Assembly: GCA_004431415.1 (NCBI GenBank)
Contig: QPMI01000708.1
Location: 10,001-32,500, forward strand
Length of the DNA: 22,500 nt
Source of the DNA: Cyanophora paradoxa
Taxonomy: Eukaryota; Glaucocystophyceae; Cyanophorales; Cyanophoraceae
Direction of reading: 5' to 3'
Part shown: piece after piece, positions 7,060 to 15,086 of the stretch
Layout: every line of letters begins with the position of its first letter
Position numbering within the stretch: the first letter of the stretch is position 1
Notes under the pieces: generated by a model
Told to the model about the DNA's origin: nothing
Databases searched by the model: none
What the model saw: only the letters and a program-made list of their open reading frames with translations
Made by a program: the position numbers and the translations under genes

Positions 7060-7959
7060 TTAAAATAATTTTGAATCAGTAGTTGAATCTTTTTTATTTA
7101 TTATTAAAAAAAGAATGAAAAAAATCAAAGATGTAATTAAAACAATTGTAGGACCAGGAGGAATATTAAAAAGATAACTTAATAACATTCCAGAAAAACT
7201 ACAACTTACCCCGATAATCGAACTCGTAAGAATTACATATTCTAAACTTTTTCCTATTAATAAACCTGTAGCTCCCGGAGTAACTAATAAAGCTAAAACT
7301 AATATTACACCTATTGCTTTCATACTTACAATAATTGTTAAAGCGACTAAAATTAAAAAAGTAGATTGTAAAAAGTTAATAGGTAATCCTATAGTTTGTG
7401 CCATTATAGGGTCAAATGTATAACATTTTAATTGTCTATAACAACTTATAAAAAAAAGTAAAATAATTGCTAAAATTATAGATGTATTTTGTAAATCTTC
7501 TGATGTAATTCCTAAAATATTACCAAATAAAAAATGATTAAGGTCGACTTTATTTTCTTTTTGAATAACACTAATTAATAAAATTCCCAATCCAAAAAAC
7601 GAAGCAAAAACAATACCAATAGCCGTATCTTCTTTTAAGCGAGACTCCGTCCTAATCCAATTTATAATAATTACACTAATAATACTTGCTAATAAAGCTC
7701 CAAAAATTAATGGAATTCCAAAACTAAATGCAATAGCTAAACCTGGTAGAACCGAGTGACTGATAGCATCACTTAATAATGTTAAACGTTGTAACATTAA
7801 AAAAGAGCCAACAATACCAGCTAACAACGCTGCAATTAAACCAATTACAAAAGCTCGTTGCATAAAATGCAGTTGAAAAGGTAATAAAAAAGATGAGAAT
7901 GAATGTGAAAATAAAAACAAAATATTTAGGGGAAGTCTAAATAGATAATCAATTAGCAT
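7060..7959 (-). CDS. mntB: Manganese/zinc-type ABC transporter membrane subunit
   Basis: This is the permease of a metal-type ABC importer (ABC-3 family, MntB/ZnuB/TroC-like), probably in the plastid inner membrane. It has about eight hydrophobic spans. Family segments include QRAFVIGLIAALLAGIVGSFLMLQRLTLLSDAISHSVLPGLAIA near the N-terminus and KAIGVILVLALLVTPGATG about two thirds along. I set the start at ATG 7959 (299 aa) because GGAGAG lies seven bases before it; a TTG at 7974 would add five residues. It overlaps the end of mntA by 11 bases, showing translational coupling. Manganese is the expected cargo for a photosynthetic organelle, but sequence alone does not exclude zinc. No solute-binding subunit is encoded nearby. 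Confidence 0.92.
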   Translation of the reverse strand: MLIDYLFRLPLNILFLFSHSFSSFLLPFQLHFMQRAFVIGLIAALLAGIVGSFLMLQRLTLLSDAISHSVLPGLAIAFSFGIPLIFGALLASIISVIIINWIRTESRLKEDTAIGIVFASFFGLGILLISVIQKENKVDLNHFLFGNILGITSEDLQNTSIILAIILLFFISCYRQLKCYTFDPIMAQTIGLPINFLQSTFLILVALTIIVSMKAIGVILVLALLVTPGATGLLIGKSLEYVILTSSIIGVSCSFSGMLLSYLFNIPPGPTIVLITSLIFFILFLIINKKDSTTDSKLF

Positions 7960-8683
7960 AAATATGCTCTCCAAATAAGGTTGATAATTTTTTTGAATTT
8001 AATATTTTGGTTGTTAAATCATGAGAAATAATTTTTTTATTTAATAATATTAATTCATCAAAATTAATAATACTTTCACCTAAATCATGATGAATAACAA
8101 TAACAATTTTATTAGAAGCGATTTGTTCTTTTAATAATGAAAAAATAATTTTCTGAGTTTGAAAATCAACTCCTGTAAAAGGTTCATCTAATAATAATAA
8201 ATCGGCTTCTTGTGCTAAAAGACGAGCTAAAAATACCCTTTGTTGTTGACCACCAGATAATTCCCGAATATTACGGTCTTTGTATTTCAACATATCAACT
8301 TTTTCTAATGCCGCTTTTACACATTCGTAACTTTTTTTTGAATAAGAACTAAACCACCCGATTTTCTTTAATCGCGCCATCATCACAACATCCCAGACAT
8401 TAATAGGAAAATCCCAGTCAACTTGGGCACGTTGAGGAACATAACCAATACGTGCTCGTTGGTTTTTTAATGGAGCTCCTTGATAAAAAATTTCTCCTGA
8501 AATAGGTTTTATTTGTTCAATTATTGTTTTTAGTAAAGTACTTTTTCCCGCTCCATTGGGACCTATTATACCAATTAATTTTCCGGATTCAATTGTTAAA
8601 AAAATATTTTGTAAAACAGTTCCATGTGGATAGGAAACTGTTAAATTATTTATTTCTAGCTGTTTTGGTAACGTATAAAACAT
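7949..8683 (-). CDS. mntA: Manganese/zinc-type ABC transporter ATP-binding subunit
   Basis: This 244-residue protein is the ATPase that powers the metal importer formed with mntB. It has a Walker A GPNGAGKST at 41-49, Q-loop Gln84 in YVPQ, signature LSGGQ at 142-146, Walker B DLLLLDEP at 161-168, and H-loop His199. The segment DWDFPINVWDVVMM at 89-102 is typical of the manganese/zinc ATPases. A ribosome binding site (AAAGGAAA) precedes the ATG. It is upstream of and overlaps mntB, so the two form one transcript. Expected location is the stromal face of the inner envelope. The ftsQ-like gene ends 64 bases upstream on the same strand and may share the transcript. Confidence 0.94.
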   Translation of the reverse strand: MFYTLPKQLEINNLTVSYPHGTVLQNIFLTIESGKLIGIIGPNGAGKSTLLKTIIEQIKPISGEIFYQGAPLKNQRARIGYVPQRAQVDWDFPINVWDVVMMARLKKIGWFSSYSKKSYECVKAALEKVDMLKYKDRNIRELSGGQQQRVFLARLLAQEADLLLLDEPFTGVDFQTQKIIFSLLKEQIASNKIVIVIHHDLGESIINFDELILLNKKIISHDLTTKILNSKKLSTLFGEHIYAN

Positions 8684-8747
8684 TATTTTAATTTCCTTTG
8701 TAATTAAACAAATTTACAAAATTATGAAACTAATTCGTATATTTTTA

Positions 8748-9602
8748 TTATTCATCTTTTAATTGTGATGGCCAACGATAATTATCATCCTTTATTCGGA
8801 AAGAACTAACATCATCTAACATTGAAAGTATAGGAGTTTTATTTTCAGTTAGATCAATATAACAATGCGCACTCTTAGTTAAATTAACGTGTACTTCACT
8901 AAATAAATTACCTTCTCTCCATAAATTATGTAAATGATCCATATAAAAAAAACGTTTTCGTAATTGATCCATGTTAATATATTCACCAAAAAAAACATAA
9001 CCAGCTTCGGTTCCGAATGTGATATCATGCCCTTTTTCCCAAATAACTTCATAAATTTTTGTTTGACTATCGCAAATTAATAAATATAATGCAGCCCATC
9101 GAATAATGATATTCTTAAATCCTCTGACTTTAAGTAATTTTTTATTTAAAAGAAATTCTATGGTTGTAATTTGTTGGGGGGTAACATTTTTAAAAACATA
9201 ACCATTCCGGTCAACTACACCTTGAATTTTTTCAAAGTTATCATCAAATAAAACTGCCACTGGTTGATGATCTCGCAAATATAACATAAAACGTGGGGGG
9301 AAAATTTCACGAACACTTGTAAAACTAAATGCGTATTCTCGTATTTTATGAGTTTTTTCTAATTTATGAATAATTTGAGTTGGTGAATAATTCCAAATAT
9401 ATTTATGTTTAGCTTTTTCATAGACTTGGTTCAAAAATTCTTGATTAAAGGGGATTGTCTTAGGTTCTACTTCAAATTCTAATAATTCAGTAGTATTCTT
9501 TAGTGGACTTCGAATAAACCAAAGTAAACTAACAAGAAAAGAAAAAGAAATTATTTCTGGTTTAATGTTTTTAAAAAATTTATACCAATTAGAATTTTGC
9601 AT
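8748..9602 (-). CDS. ftsQ: FtsQ-like division protein with POTRA-type domain
   Basis: FtsQ/DivIB is a single-span divisome protein that links FtsW-type glycan synthesis to the division site. The 284 residues have a short cytoplasmic-type N-terminus, one hydrophobic span (about 17-31), then a soluble region. A POTRA-like segment is near 42-110, followed by the hallmark FPPRFMLYLRDHQPVAV (101-117) and VVDRNGYVFKNV (129-140), which match the FtsQ pattern of proline, acidic/RQPVA and D-G-VF. A second element near the C-terminus, CYIDLTENKTPIL, fits the FtsQ beta domain. Assignment is from pattern, and overall similarity looks low. With ftsW in the same region and a likely peptidoglycan wall, a role in plastid division is the simplest reading. 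It lies between apcF and mntA on the same strand. Confidence 0.75.
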   Translation of the reverse strand: MQNSNWYKFFKNIKPEIISFSFLVSLLWFIRSPLKNTTELLEFEVEPKTIPFNQEFLNQVYEKAKHKYIWNYSPTQIIHKLEKTHKIREYAFSFTSVREIFPPRFMLYLRDHQPVAVLFDDNFEKIQGVVDRNGYVFKNVTPQQITTIEFLLNKKLLKVRGFKNIIIRWAALYLLICDSQTKIYEVIWEKGHDITFGTEAGYVFFGEYINMDQLRKRFFYMDHLHNLWREGNLFSEVHVNLTKSAHCYIDLTENKTPILSMLDDVSSFRIKDDNYRWPSQLKDE

Positions 9603-9638
9603 ATTTTAATTTCTTGGTTTATTTATTATTATTTTTCT

Positions 9639-9694
9639 AAAATTAATTAAATTAAATAAAACATAAATTTGTTTTATTTAATTTAATTAATTTT
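9639..9694 (-). terminator. 24-bp stem-loop after apcF
   Basis: Positions 9639-9662 pair perfectly with 9671-9694 across an 8-base loop, 5 bases past the apcF stop and before the ftsQ-like start. It probably sets the 3' end of abundant apcF mRNA and limits transcription into the division and transport genes. Confidence 0.72.
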
Positions 9695-9699
9695 ACGAT

Positions 9700-10209
9700 T
9701 TAAAGACTGCTGTCAGCTAAAACTTTACCCATATAATCAAATGGTTCATCAATAAAATCAACTGCAGAAATTCCAGCTGCTTTAATTAATTCTTTTGATG
9801 TATTTTTTAATAATTCAATAGCACGAACAGTTGGTGCAATAGAAACTCCTAAAGAATTATAAGTTTCTTTTAAACCATCTAAAACACGTTCATCTAATAC
9901 GTCAACATCTGCAGAAATAATAGCATATGTAGCGTAACGTAAATAATAATCAATATCTCTTAGACAAGCTGCATATCTACGAGTTGTATTAGCATTGCCT
10001 CCTGGAGCAATTAATTCTGGTTGTTCATCAAATAATGCAGACGCAGCAGTTTTAATAATTGTAGAAACATTTGCATTAATAATTTTTACAGATTCAATTC
10101 TTGCAGAAGCAGTAGAAAAATAAGCATTTAATGTATCAACAGCGTTGTCATCAAAATATTTTCCTGTAACATCATAAGTTGCAATTAAACTAGTAATAGC
10201 GTCTTTCAT
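9700..10209 (-). CDS. apcF: Allophycocyanin beta-18 subunit (core beta-type)
   Basis: ApcF is a minor beta-type allophycocyanin of the phycobilisome core, placed next to the linker-terminal emitter ApcE to help pass energy to photosystem II. The 169 residues carry the phycobiliprotein fold. Cys82 (YAACLRDIDYYLRYATY) is the bilin attachment site, and Asn72 in GGNANTTRR is at the position that is methylated in beta subunits. It lacks the second beta-phycocyanin bilin Cys near 153. The N-terminus MKDAITSLIATYDVTGKYFD and an overall sequence less close to ApcB favour ApcF. It starts at an ATG with a modest AAGGT site and is bracketed by two stem-loops (10309-10354 upstream, 9639-9694 downstream), so it looks like a single-gene transcript. 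Confidence 0.88.
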   Translation of the reverse strand: MKDAITSLIATYDVTGKYFDDNAVDTLNAYFSTASARIESVKIINANVSTIIKTAASALFDEQPELIAPGGNANTTRRYAACLRDIDYYLRYATYAIISADVDVLDERVLDGLKETYNSLGVSIAPTVRAIELLKNTSKELIKAAGISAVDFIDEPFDYMGKVLADSSL

Positions 10210-10308
10210 ATATACCTTATAAAAATTATTTTTAAATTTATTTTAAAATAAATTTTTTAATTAAGTCAATAAAAAATTTAATTAAAATACTTACGGGTAA
10301 TAATATAA

Positions 10309-10354
10309 AAAAATTTCTATAATAGCAGTTAATACTGCTATTATAGAAATTTTT
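10309..10354 (-). terminator. 21-bp stem-loop ending rpl34
   Basis: Positions 10309-10329 pair perfectly with 10334-10354 across a TAAT loop. The arm overlaps the rpl34 stop codon. In the minus sense the arm ends in T residues that continue into a short T run, the form of an intrinsic terminator. Confidence 0.75.
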
Positions 10355-10493
10355 AATATTTAACTAACATTTTACGGCCTTTTTTACGACGAGCTTTTAA
10401 AATTCGACGTCCAGTAGGGGACTGACTTCTACTTAAAAAGCCTGATTTTCTAACTTTTTTTCTATGACTTCCTTCTAATGTTCGTTTTGACAT
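10353..10493 (-). CDS. rpl34: 50S ribosomal protein L34
   Basis: This 46-residue protein is the small, very basic large-subunit protein L34, which packs against 23S rRNA. I translated it by hand from the minus strand: it begins [13 protein letters not shown], contains [18 protein letters not shown] and ends [14 protein letters not shown]. This is the KRT...R..GFR.R...GR..L..RR.KGR pattern of the family, at the usual length of 44-47. Rpl34 is plastid-encoded in red algae and glaucophytes. It stands alone between ycf35 and apcF, with a stem-loop starting at its stop codon. Confidence 0.95.
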   Translation of the reverse strand: MSKRTLEGSHRKKVRKSGFLSRSQSPTGRRILKARRKKGRKMLVKY

Positions 10494-10624
10494 ATAAATT
10501 TATTTAATAAAGAATTTTATTAAAATTATATCAAAAATTATTATTTTATATTCTTTTTATTAATGAAGATTAGCTTAATTATTTTTTGTAAACTTATTAA
10601 CTTAAAAAATTCAATAAAAACTCG

Positions 10625-10666
10625 ATTAAAAAAAAAATAAAATCCTAATTTTATTTTTTTTTTAAT
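10625..10666. repeat. 19-bp perfect inverted repeat upstream of rpl34
   Basis: Positions 10625-10643 pair perfectly with 10648-10666 across a 4-base loop, each arm being an A or T tract broken by one base. It lies 132 bases upstream of rpl34 and 141 bases past ycf35. It could be a second terminator for ycf35 or a leader structure for rpl34. Confidence 0.5.
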
Positions 10667-10750
10667 TATTAAAGTAGAAAATTTATTCTCAAATTATTTA
10701 AAAAATTAATATTATTGTAATTAAAAAATTTTTTGTTTATTTAATAGAAA

Positions 10751-10796
10751 AAATGGATCAAGAAAAAAATATAAAAATTTTAAATCAGATCCATTT
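10751..10796 (-). terminator. Stem-loop after ycf35
   Basis: AAATGGATC at 10751-10759 pairs with GATCCATTT at 10788-10796 across a 28-base AT-rich loop. It begins 10 bases past the ycf35 stop and is followed in the minus sense by T residues. It is weaker than the other stems here. Confidence 0.45.
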
Positions 10797-10806
10797 CTTA
10801 TTTAAT

Positions 10807-11193
10807 TTAATAACGCCAGCGTTGTACAACTAAGCGAATACTTCCGTCTTTATCATACTCTTCTTCTAATTTTTCAAATCCTTTATTTATAGTCTCATCT
10901 AAAATTATTTGATAAGCATATTGTTGTTTTAATTGCTGAAGGAATGTTTCTACTGTATATGGTTGTTCCCAATATTGTAAATCAGCAATTAATTTATATT
11001 CTAATTCTTCTTTAACAAAACCGATATCAAAATTATTTTTTTGTTTAATTAAAATATCTACAGTTTGTTCTTGACCATATAAATTTTTTATATTTTGAGG
11101 TCCATCTTGCCATTTAATATTTAATGCATTTAATGCTTTTTTTAAAGCTTCTTCATTTACAATATTGGTTTGAACTTGTGTTAAGTGTGACAT
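10807..11193 (-). CDS. ycf35: Conserved plastid/cyanobacterial protein Ycf35 (DUF1257)
   Basis: This 128-residue protein matches Ycf35, a small soluble family found in cyanobacteria and in red and glaucophyte plastids; its function is not known to me. Typical parts are the N-terminus MSHLTQVQTNI, LNIKW near 24-28, DIGFVKEELEYKLIADLQYW near 56-75, QLKQQYAYQII near 87-97, and the C-terminal VVQRWRY. It starts at an ATG, stands alone, and is transcribed away from cpcB, so the 324-base gap between them must hold both promoters. Confidence 0.93.
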   Translation of the reverse strand: MSHLTQVQTNIVNEEALKKALNALNIKWQDGPQNIKNLYGQEQTVDILIKQKNNFDIGFVKEELEYKLIADLQYWEQPYTVETFLQQLKQQYAYQIILDETINKGFEKLEEEYDKDGSIRLVVQRWRY

Positions 11194-11517
11194 AAAAAAT
11201 TATTATTTATCTTATTTAATTCTTCTTATTAGTTATAAATATCTAAAAATATTCAAATAAATCAAATAATAATTTTATTTAAAAAAAAAATAAAATATAT
11301 GACACAATTTATTGAATTTTATATAAGTAATATTAAATTTGATAAATTGTAACAAACAAAGTTAAAAAAACACGATATAAAAAATATATAGCAATCAATT
11401 CTTGATTCGCCGAAAAAAAACTCAATTTTAAAGTTAAATAAACTTTAAATACAATTAACTATTCGTAAATATCGAAAAGTTTTTTTGAAATCTTAAAGTA
11501 TTAAGGAGATTCAATCC
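11194..11517. promoter_or_regulatory. Divergent ycf35 / cpcBA upstream region
   Basis: This 324-base gap separates ycf35 (minus) from cpcB (plus) and must hold the cpc promoter. TTGAAT at 11312-11317 and TTGATT at 11402-11407 are -35-like, but neither has a good -10 box at 16-18 bases, so I do not fix the promoter. A 9-bp inverted repeat is at 11427-11449. The ribosome binding site AAGGAGAT is at 11503-11510. No other gene is seen. Confidence 0.5.
11427..11449 (+). repeat. 9-bp inverted repeat in cpcB leader
   Basis: TTTAAAGTT (11427-11435) and AACTTTAAA (11441-11449) form a perfect inverted repeat with a 5-base spacer, 68 bases before the cpcB ATG. It could be a leader hairpin affecting mRNA stability or an operator for a dimeric regulator. 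Confidence 0.5.
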
Positions 11518-12036
11518 ATGCTAGACGCATTTGGAAAAGTTGTAGCTCAAGCTGACGCTAGAGGTGAATTCATCAGTTCTGCACAATTTGATGCATTAAG
11601 CAAACTTGCTTCTGAAGGTAACAAACGTTTAGATGCTGTTCAAGGTATCACTGCAAGTGCAGCTACTATCGTATCTTCTGCTGCTCGTTCTTTATTTGCT
11701 GAGCAACCACAATTAATCGCTCCAGGTGGTAACGCATACACTAACCGTCGTGTTGCAGCTTGTTTACGTGACTTAGAAATCGTTTTACGTTACATCACTT
11801 ACGCTACTTTAGCAGGTGATTCCAGCGTTTTAGATGATCGTTGTTTAAATGGTTTACGTGAAACTTACCAAGCATTAGGTGTTCCTGGTAGTTCCGTAGC
11901 TGTTGCTATCCAAAAAATGAAAGATGCTGCTGTTAGCGTTGTTAACGATCCAAGTGGTGTTACTGTTGGTGACTGTAGCGCTTTAGCATCTGAAGTTGCT
12001 AGCTACTTCGATCGCGCAGCTGCTGCTGTTGTTTAA
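11518..12036 (+). CDS. cpcB: Phycocyanin beta subunit
   Basis: CpcB forms, with CpcA, the discs of the phycobilisome rods that absorb orange-red light and pass energy to the allophycocyanin core. The 172 residues are the standard length. Bilin attachment cysteines are Cys82 ([16 protein letters not shown]) and Cys153 ([11 protein letters not shown]); Cys109 is the usual free cysteine. Asn72 in GGNAYTNRR is the methylated position. A strong AAGGAGAT site precedes the ATG. Codon use is clearly richer in C-ending codons than in neighbouring genes (for example TAC, AAC, ATC), as for a very highly expressed gene. It is the first gene of the cpcBA operon. Confidence 0.99.
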   Translation: MLDAFGKVVAQADARGEFISSAQFDALSKLASEGNKRLDAVQGITASAATIVSSAARSLFAEQPQLIAPGGNAYTNRRVAACLRDLEIVLRYITYATLAGDSSVLDDRCLNGLRETYQALGVPGSSVAVAIQKMKDAAVSVVNDPSGVTVGDCSALASEVASYFDRAAAAVV

Positions 12037-12080
12037 TTTTTAGTTTATTAATTTCGTTTTTTAAACAAATTTAATTAAAC

Positions 12081-12101
12081 TTTTATAGATAGTCTATAAA
12101 A
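12081..12101 (+). repeat. Hairpin between cpcB and cpcA
   Basis: TTTTATAGA (12081-12089) and TCTATAAAA (12093-12101) pair perfectly across a 3-base loop. The stem ends 3 bases before the cpcA ribosome binding site ACGGAG (12105-12110). It may be a processing or stability element that tunes the ratio of the two subunits. Confidence 0.55.
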
Positions 12102-12121
12102 ACTACGGAGAATTGAAACTC

Positions 12122-12610
12122 ATGAAAACCCCTATTACTGAAGCAATCGCTACCGCTGACAACCAAGGTCGTTTCTTAAGCAACAGTGAATTACACGCTA
12201 GTTTTGGTCGTTTCCAACGTGCTGCTTCCGCTTTAGAAGCTGCTCGTTCTTTAACTTCCAACTCCCAAAAACTTATTGATGGCGCAGCTGCTGCTGTTTA
12301 CCAAAAATTCCCTTACACAACTCAAACTTTTGGTCCTCAATACGCTTCTACTGCAGAAGGTAAAGCTAAATGTACTCGTGACATTGGTTACTACTTACGT
12401 ATTGTTACTTACGCTTTAGTTGCTGGTGGTACTGGTCCTCTTGATGAGTACTTAGTTGCTGGTTTAGAAGAAATGAACCGTGCTTTTGATCTTTCTCCAA
12501 GCTGGTACGTTGAAGCTCTTAAATATATTAAAGCTAACCATGGTTTAAGCGGCCAAGCTGCTACTGAAGCTAACGGTTACTTTGATTATGTAATCAATGC
12601 TTTAAGCTAA
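12122..12610 (+). CDS. cpcA: Phycocyanin alpha subunit
   Basis: CpcA pairs with CpcB in the phycobilisome rods. From the ATG at 12122 it has 162 residues, the standard alpha-phycocyanin length, beginning [20 protein letters not shown]; an in-frame TTG at 12113 would add three residues without family support. The bilin attachment residue is Cys84 ([30 protein letters not shown]). ACGGAG lies 11 bases before the ATG. The gap to cpcB is 85 bases and contains a hairpin. Codon choice matches cpcB. A 23-bp stem-loop follows. No rod linker genes are adjacent. Confidence 0.99.
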
Positions 12611-12629
12611 TTTTTTAGTTTTAAATCTT

Positions 12630-12681
12630 AAAATAATAAGATAAATATTATAAATTTTTATAATATTTATCTTATTATTTT
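12630..12681. terminator. 23-bp stem-loop between convergent cpcA and crtE
   Basis: Positions 12630-12652 pair perfectly with 12659-12681 across a 6-base loop, 19 bases past the cpcA stop. In the plus sense the right arm ends in a T run. It probably ends or protects the cpcBA message and can also fold in the opposing crtE transcript. Confidence 0.75.
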
Positions 12682-12719
12682 TAACTCTATATAATAATTC
12701 TAATTGTTAAATTACTTTA

Positions 12720-13622
12720 TTAATTATTTCGATTTACAATGAAATCTGCAATAGCAATTAATGGGATTGCTTTATTATCAAAATATAAAATCTCTTCTTT
12801 TGCTTCTTCAACTAATAATTCAGCTTGTTTTATTGATTCTTCAACTCCCCAAAAACTAGGATAGGTTGCTTTTTGAGTTTTTAAATCTTTTCCTATACTC
12901 TTACCTAATTTTTCTTCAGTTGAAATAATATCTAAAACATCATCAATAATTTGGAATGCTAAACCAATATTTTGGGCATATCGTAAAAAACGATTCATAT
13001 CTTTTTCTTTAGCCCCAGCTAATAAAGCACCAGATAACACTGCTGCTTCTAATAAAGCTCCAGTCTTATGAATATGAATAAAATTTAAAGTTTCCAAAGT
13101 TGTATCTGATTTTCCTTCAGAACTTAAATCAATAATTTGTCCCCCAACTAAACCACTAGTTGTTACAGAATGAGCTACTTGTGCAATTACTTTTACAATT
13201 AAGTCTGCTGGAACATTTTTTGTTTGTGTAGCAATAAATTCAAAAGCATAAGCTAATAAAGCATCACCTGCTAAAATCGCAAGATCTTCCCCATAGATAA
13301 TATGATTTGTTGGTTTACCACGACGATAAGAATCATTATCCATTGCAGGTAAATCGTCATGTATTAATGACATGGTATGAATCATCTCTAAAGCACAAGC
13401 AGTCGGTAAAGCCATTTCCATTGTTCCACCGGCAAGTTCACAACTTGCTAAACACAAAATGGGACGTATTCTTTTCCCTCCTGCAGATAACGAATATCGA
13501 ATTGAATCATAAATAAAAGTTGGATTACCTCGTGGAATAGATTTATTTAAGGTGTCTTCAACAATTTCTTTACGTTCATATAAATAAGTTAATAAATTGA
13601 AATTTGTTTGTAAAGGTTTCAT
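12720..13622 (-). CDS. crtE: Geranylgeranyl diphosphate synthase (polyprenyl synthase)
   Basis: This 300-residue enzyme joins isopentenyl diphosphate units to an allylic diphosphate, giving geranylgeranyl diphosphate for carotenoids, the chlorophyll tail and quinones in the stroma. GGKRIRP is at 48-54. The first aspartate-rich motif DDLPAMDND is at 89-97, with the two-residue insertion of type II synthases. GQIIDL lies near 161-166, the second aspartate-rich motif DDVLD is at 227-231, followed by [12 protein letters not shown] at 244-255. Product chain length cannot be fixed from sequence; farnesyl diphosphate synthase is the alternative. Plastid genomes also list this gene as preA. It is convergent with cpcA and has no evident partner. 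Confidence 0.93.
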   Translation of the reverse strand: MKPLQTNFNLLTYLYERKEIVEDTLNKSIPRGNPTFIYDSIRYSLSAGGKRIRPILCLASCELAGGTMEMALPTACALEMIHTMSLIHDDLPAMDNDSYRRGKPTNHIIYGEDLAILAGDALLAYAFEFIATQTKNVPADLIVKVIAQVAHSVTTSGLVGGQIIDLSSEGKSDTTLETLNFIHIHKTGALLEAAVLSGALLAGAKEKDMNRFLRYAQNIGLAFQIIDDVLDIISTEEKLGKSIGKDLKTQKATYPSFWGVEESIKQAELLVEEAKEEILYFDNKAIPLIAIADFIVNRNN

Positions 13623-13725
13623 TTTTTTGAATATTGAAATAAAAATATTTTTAACTATTCTATTAATAAAACTTTTTATTTATTATTAATAATTAAAATA
13701 AATTTAAAATAAATTTGGTTAATAT

Positions 13726-14700
13726 TTATGTATTTTGAATAATTGATAATGCTCGTTTCTTGACTTCGGGCGATTGTAAAGAGAACATTGTTAAAATTTC
13801 TTCACTAAAAATACGTGCAGCTTGAGAATGATATCTATTAGGATTCGTTATAATGGAAAGCATTCTTTTAATAGTAATATTTTCAATTCGACACCAATGA
13901 AGAATTCCTAACTCCAGTTCCTTTGCAATAGCTGAAACAGAAACAAATGCAGCTCCTAAACCAGATTGAACGGCATTTTTTATTGATTCAATAGAATTTA
14001 ATTCCATTTCAACGCGGAATAAATTACTATCAATTCCATTTTGTGCTAAAACTTTGTCAATTACTTTTCGAATCGCAGATTGTGCATCTAATGCAATAAA
14101 TTTTAATCGATATAAATCTTCTTTTTGAATTGATTCTAATTTAGCAAAAGGGTGCGATTTTGGTAAAATTAAAACTAATTCATCTTCGGCATATGGTGTT
14201 ATTGTTAAACTTTCTTGTAATTCGTGAGGAACTTCACCACCAATAACAGCTAAGTCAACTTGTCCATTTGCAATATTCCATGAAATACGTCGTGTCGAAT
14301 GTACATGTAATTTAACTGTAACTTGAGGATAACGTTGACGAAATAATCCAATTAACCTTGGCATTAAATATGTTCCAGTTGTTTGACTTGCACCAATTAC
14401 TAACGTTCCACCTTGTAAATTTCTTAAATCTTCTAAAGCATGACACGTTTCTTCACATAAAGCCAGAATACAATCTCCATATCGTAATAGTAAATGTCCT
14501 GCTTCAGTCATTAAAGCGCGTCGTCCACTCCTATCGAATAAGGCAATATTTAATTTTTTCTCCAATGTTTGAATTTGTAAACTAATGGCTGGTTGAGTCA
14601 TATATAAACTTTCGGCAGCTTTTTTAAAACTTCCCTCTGTCGCAATAGCTTTCAGAATTCGTAATTGTTCTAACGAAAAAGGTAATTCTTCAACTTTCAT
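13726..14700 (-). CDS. rbcR: LysR-type transcription regulator RbcR (Ycf30)
   Basis: This 324-residue protein matches the plastid LysR regulator Ycf30/RbcR, which in algae is linked with control of Rubisco genes. The winged helix-turn-helix is at about 8-66 ([43 protein letters not shown]), followed by a linker helix and a two-lobe effector domain with [23 protein letters not shown] near 96-118. The C-terminal part includes [19 protein letters not shown]. The effector is unknown from sequence; in related CbbR proteins it is a metabolite of carbon fixation. The likely target rbcLS is not in this window. It lies 79 bases downstream of psbY on the same strand with a strong hairpin between. Confidence 0.93.
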   Translation of the reverse strand: MKVEELPFSLEQLRILKAIATEGSFKKAAESLYMTQPAISLQIQTLEKKLNIALFDRSGRRALMTEAGHLLLRYGDCILALCEETCHALEDLRNLQGGTLVIGASQTTGTYLMPRLIGLFRQRYPQVTVKLHVHSTRRISWNIANGQVDLAVIGGEVPHELQESLTITPYAEDELVLILPKSHPFAKLESIQKEDLYRLKFIALDAQSAIRKVIDKVLAQNGIDSNLFRVEMELNSIESIKNAVQSGLGAAFVSVSAIAKELELGILHWCRIENITIKRMLSIITNPNRYHSQAARIFSEEILTMFSLQSPEVKKRALSIIQNT

Positions 14701-14729
14701 TTTATTAAATTTTCTATTTTTTATTCTTT

Positions 14730-14774
14730 TTAAATATTTTTGAAAAAGAATAATTCTTTTTCAAAAATATTTAA
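14730..14774 (-). terminator. 22-bp stem between psbY and rbcR
   Basis: Positions 14730-14751 are the perfect reverse complement of 14753-14774 with a single central base, starting 5 bases past the psbY stop. It would fold into a hairpin marking the psbY 3' end. No T run follows in the minus sense, so it may stabilise the message rather than end transcription by itself. Confidence 0.6.
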
Positions 14775-14779
14775 TATAA

Positions 14780-14896
14780 CTAAACTTTACTACCAGTACG
14801 TCTCCATTGTTCAATGGCTAATTTGCCAATATTATATACAGCCCAACCTAATGCAATACCAAGAGGTAAAAGTACAACAACTAAACGCATACTCAT
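14780..14896 (-). CDS. psbY: Photosystem II small subunit PsbY (Ycf32)
   Basis: I translated this 38-residue protein by hand from the minus strand. It begins MSMRLVVVLLPLGIALGWAV, continues YNIGKLAIEQWRR and ends TGSKV. One membrane span is at about 4-23, then a basic stromal-type tail. The VVLLP...GWA.YNIGK pattern matches PsbY, a low-mass protein at the edge of photosystem II near cytochrome b559. A good ribosome binding site (AAGGACGG, about 10 bases before the ATG) supports translation. A second ATG two codons on (14890) is an alternative start. Confidence 0.9.
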   Translation of the reverse strand: MSMRLVVVLLPLGIALGWAVYNIGKLAIEQWRRTGSKV

Positions 14897-15086
14897 AACT
14901 AAGTCCGTCCTTTAATTTATTAAATCAGTATAATATATCTATTTAATAATAGTTATATATCTCAATGATAAGATGATTCTAGATAGATAATTTGACTATT
15001 TAAAAAATTTTTATTTTAAAAATTTAATTTGTTTAAAAATTAATAATAAATCTTTCTCCACTTAATAATATCAAAAAATAATTAAA

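Larger units (their letters stand above)
10494..10806. other. Gene-free stretch between rpl34 and ycf35
   Basis: This 313-base stretch is very AT-rich. It holds the stem-loop at 10625-10666, the ycf35 terminal stem at 10751-10796, and presumably the rpl34 promoter, for which I see no clear consensus. One short open frame (25 codons from 10564) resembles nothing I know. No tRNA or other RNA gene was recognised. Confidence 0.5.

Noticed and set aside
10564-10641. 25-codon open frame between ycf35 and rpl34
   Set aside because: It has no family likeness, no ribosome binding site, and runs into an A tract that is part of an inverted repeat.
12113-12121. TTG start three codons before cpcA
   Set aside because: The ATG at 12122 gives the standard 162-residue protein and is well placed after ACGGAG.
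13307-13516. 69-codon open frame inside crtE
   Set aside because: It is the antisense shadow of a conserved enzyme gene.
14358-14585. 75-codon open frame inside rbcR
   Set aside because: It is the antisense shadow of the LysR DNA-binding region.
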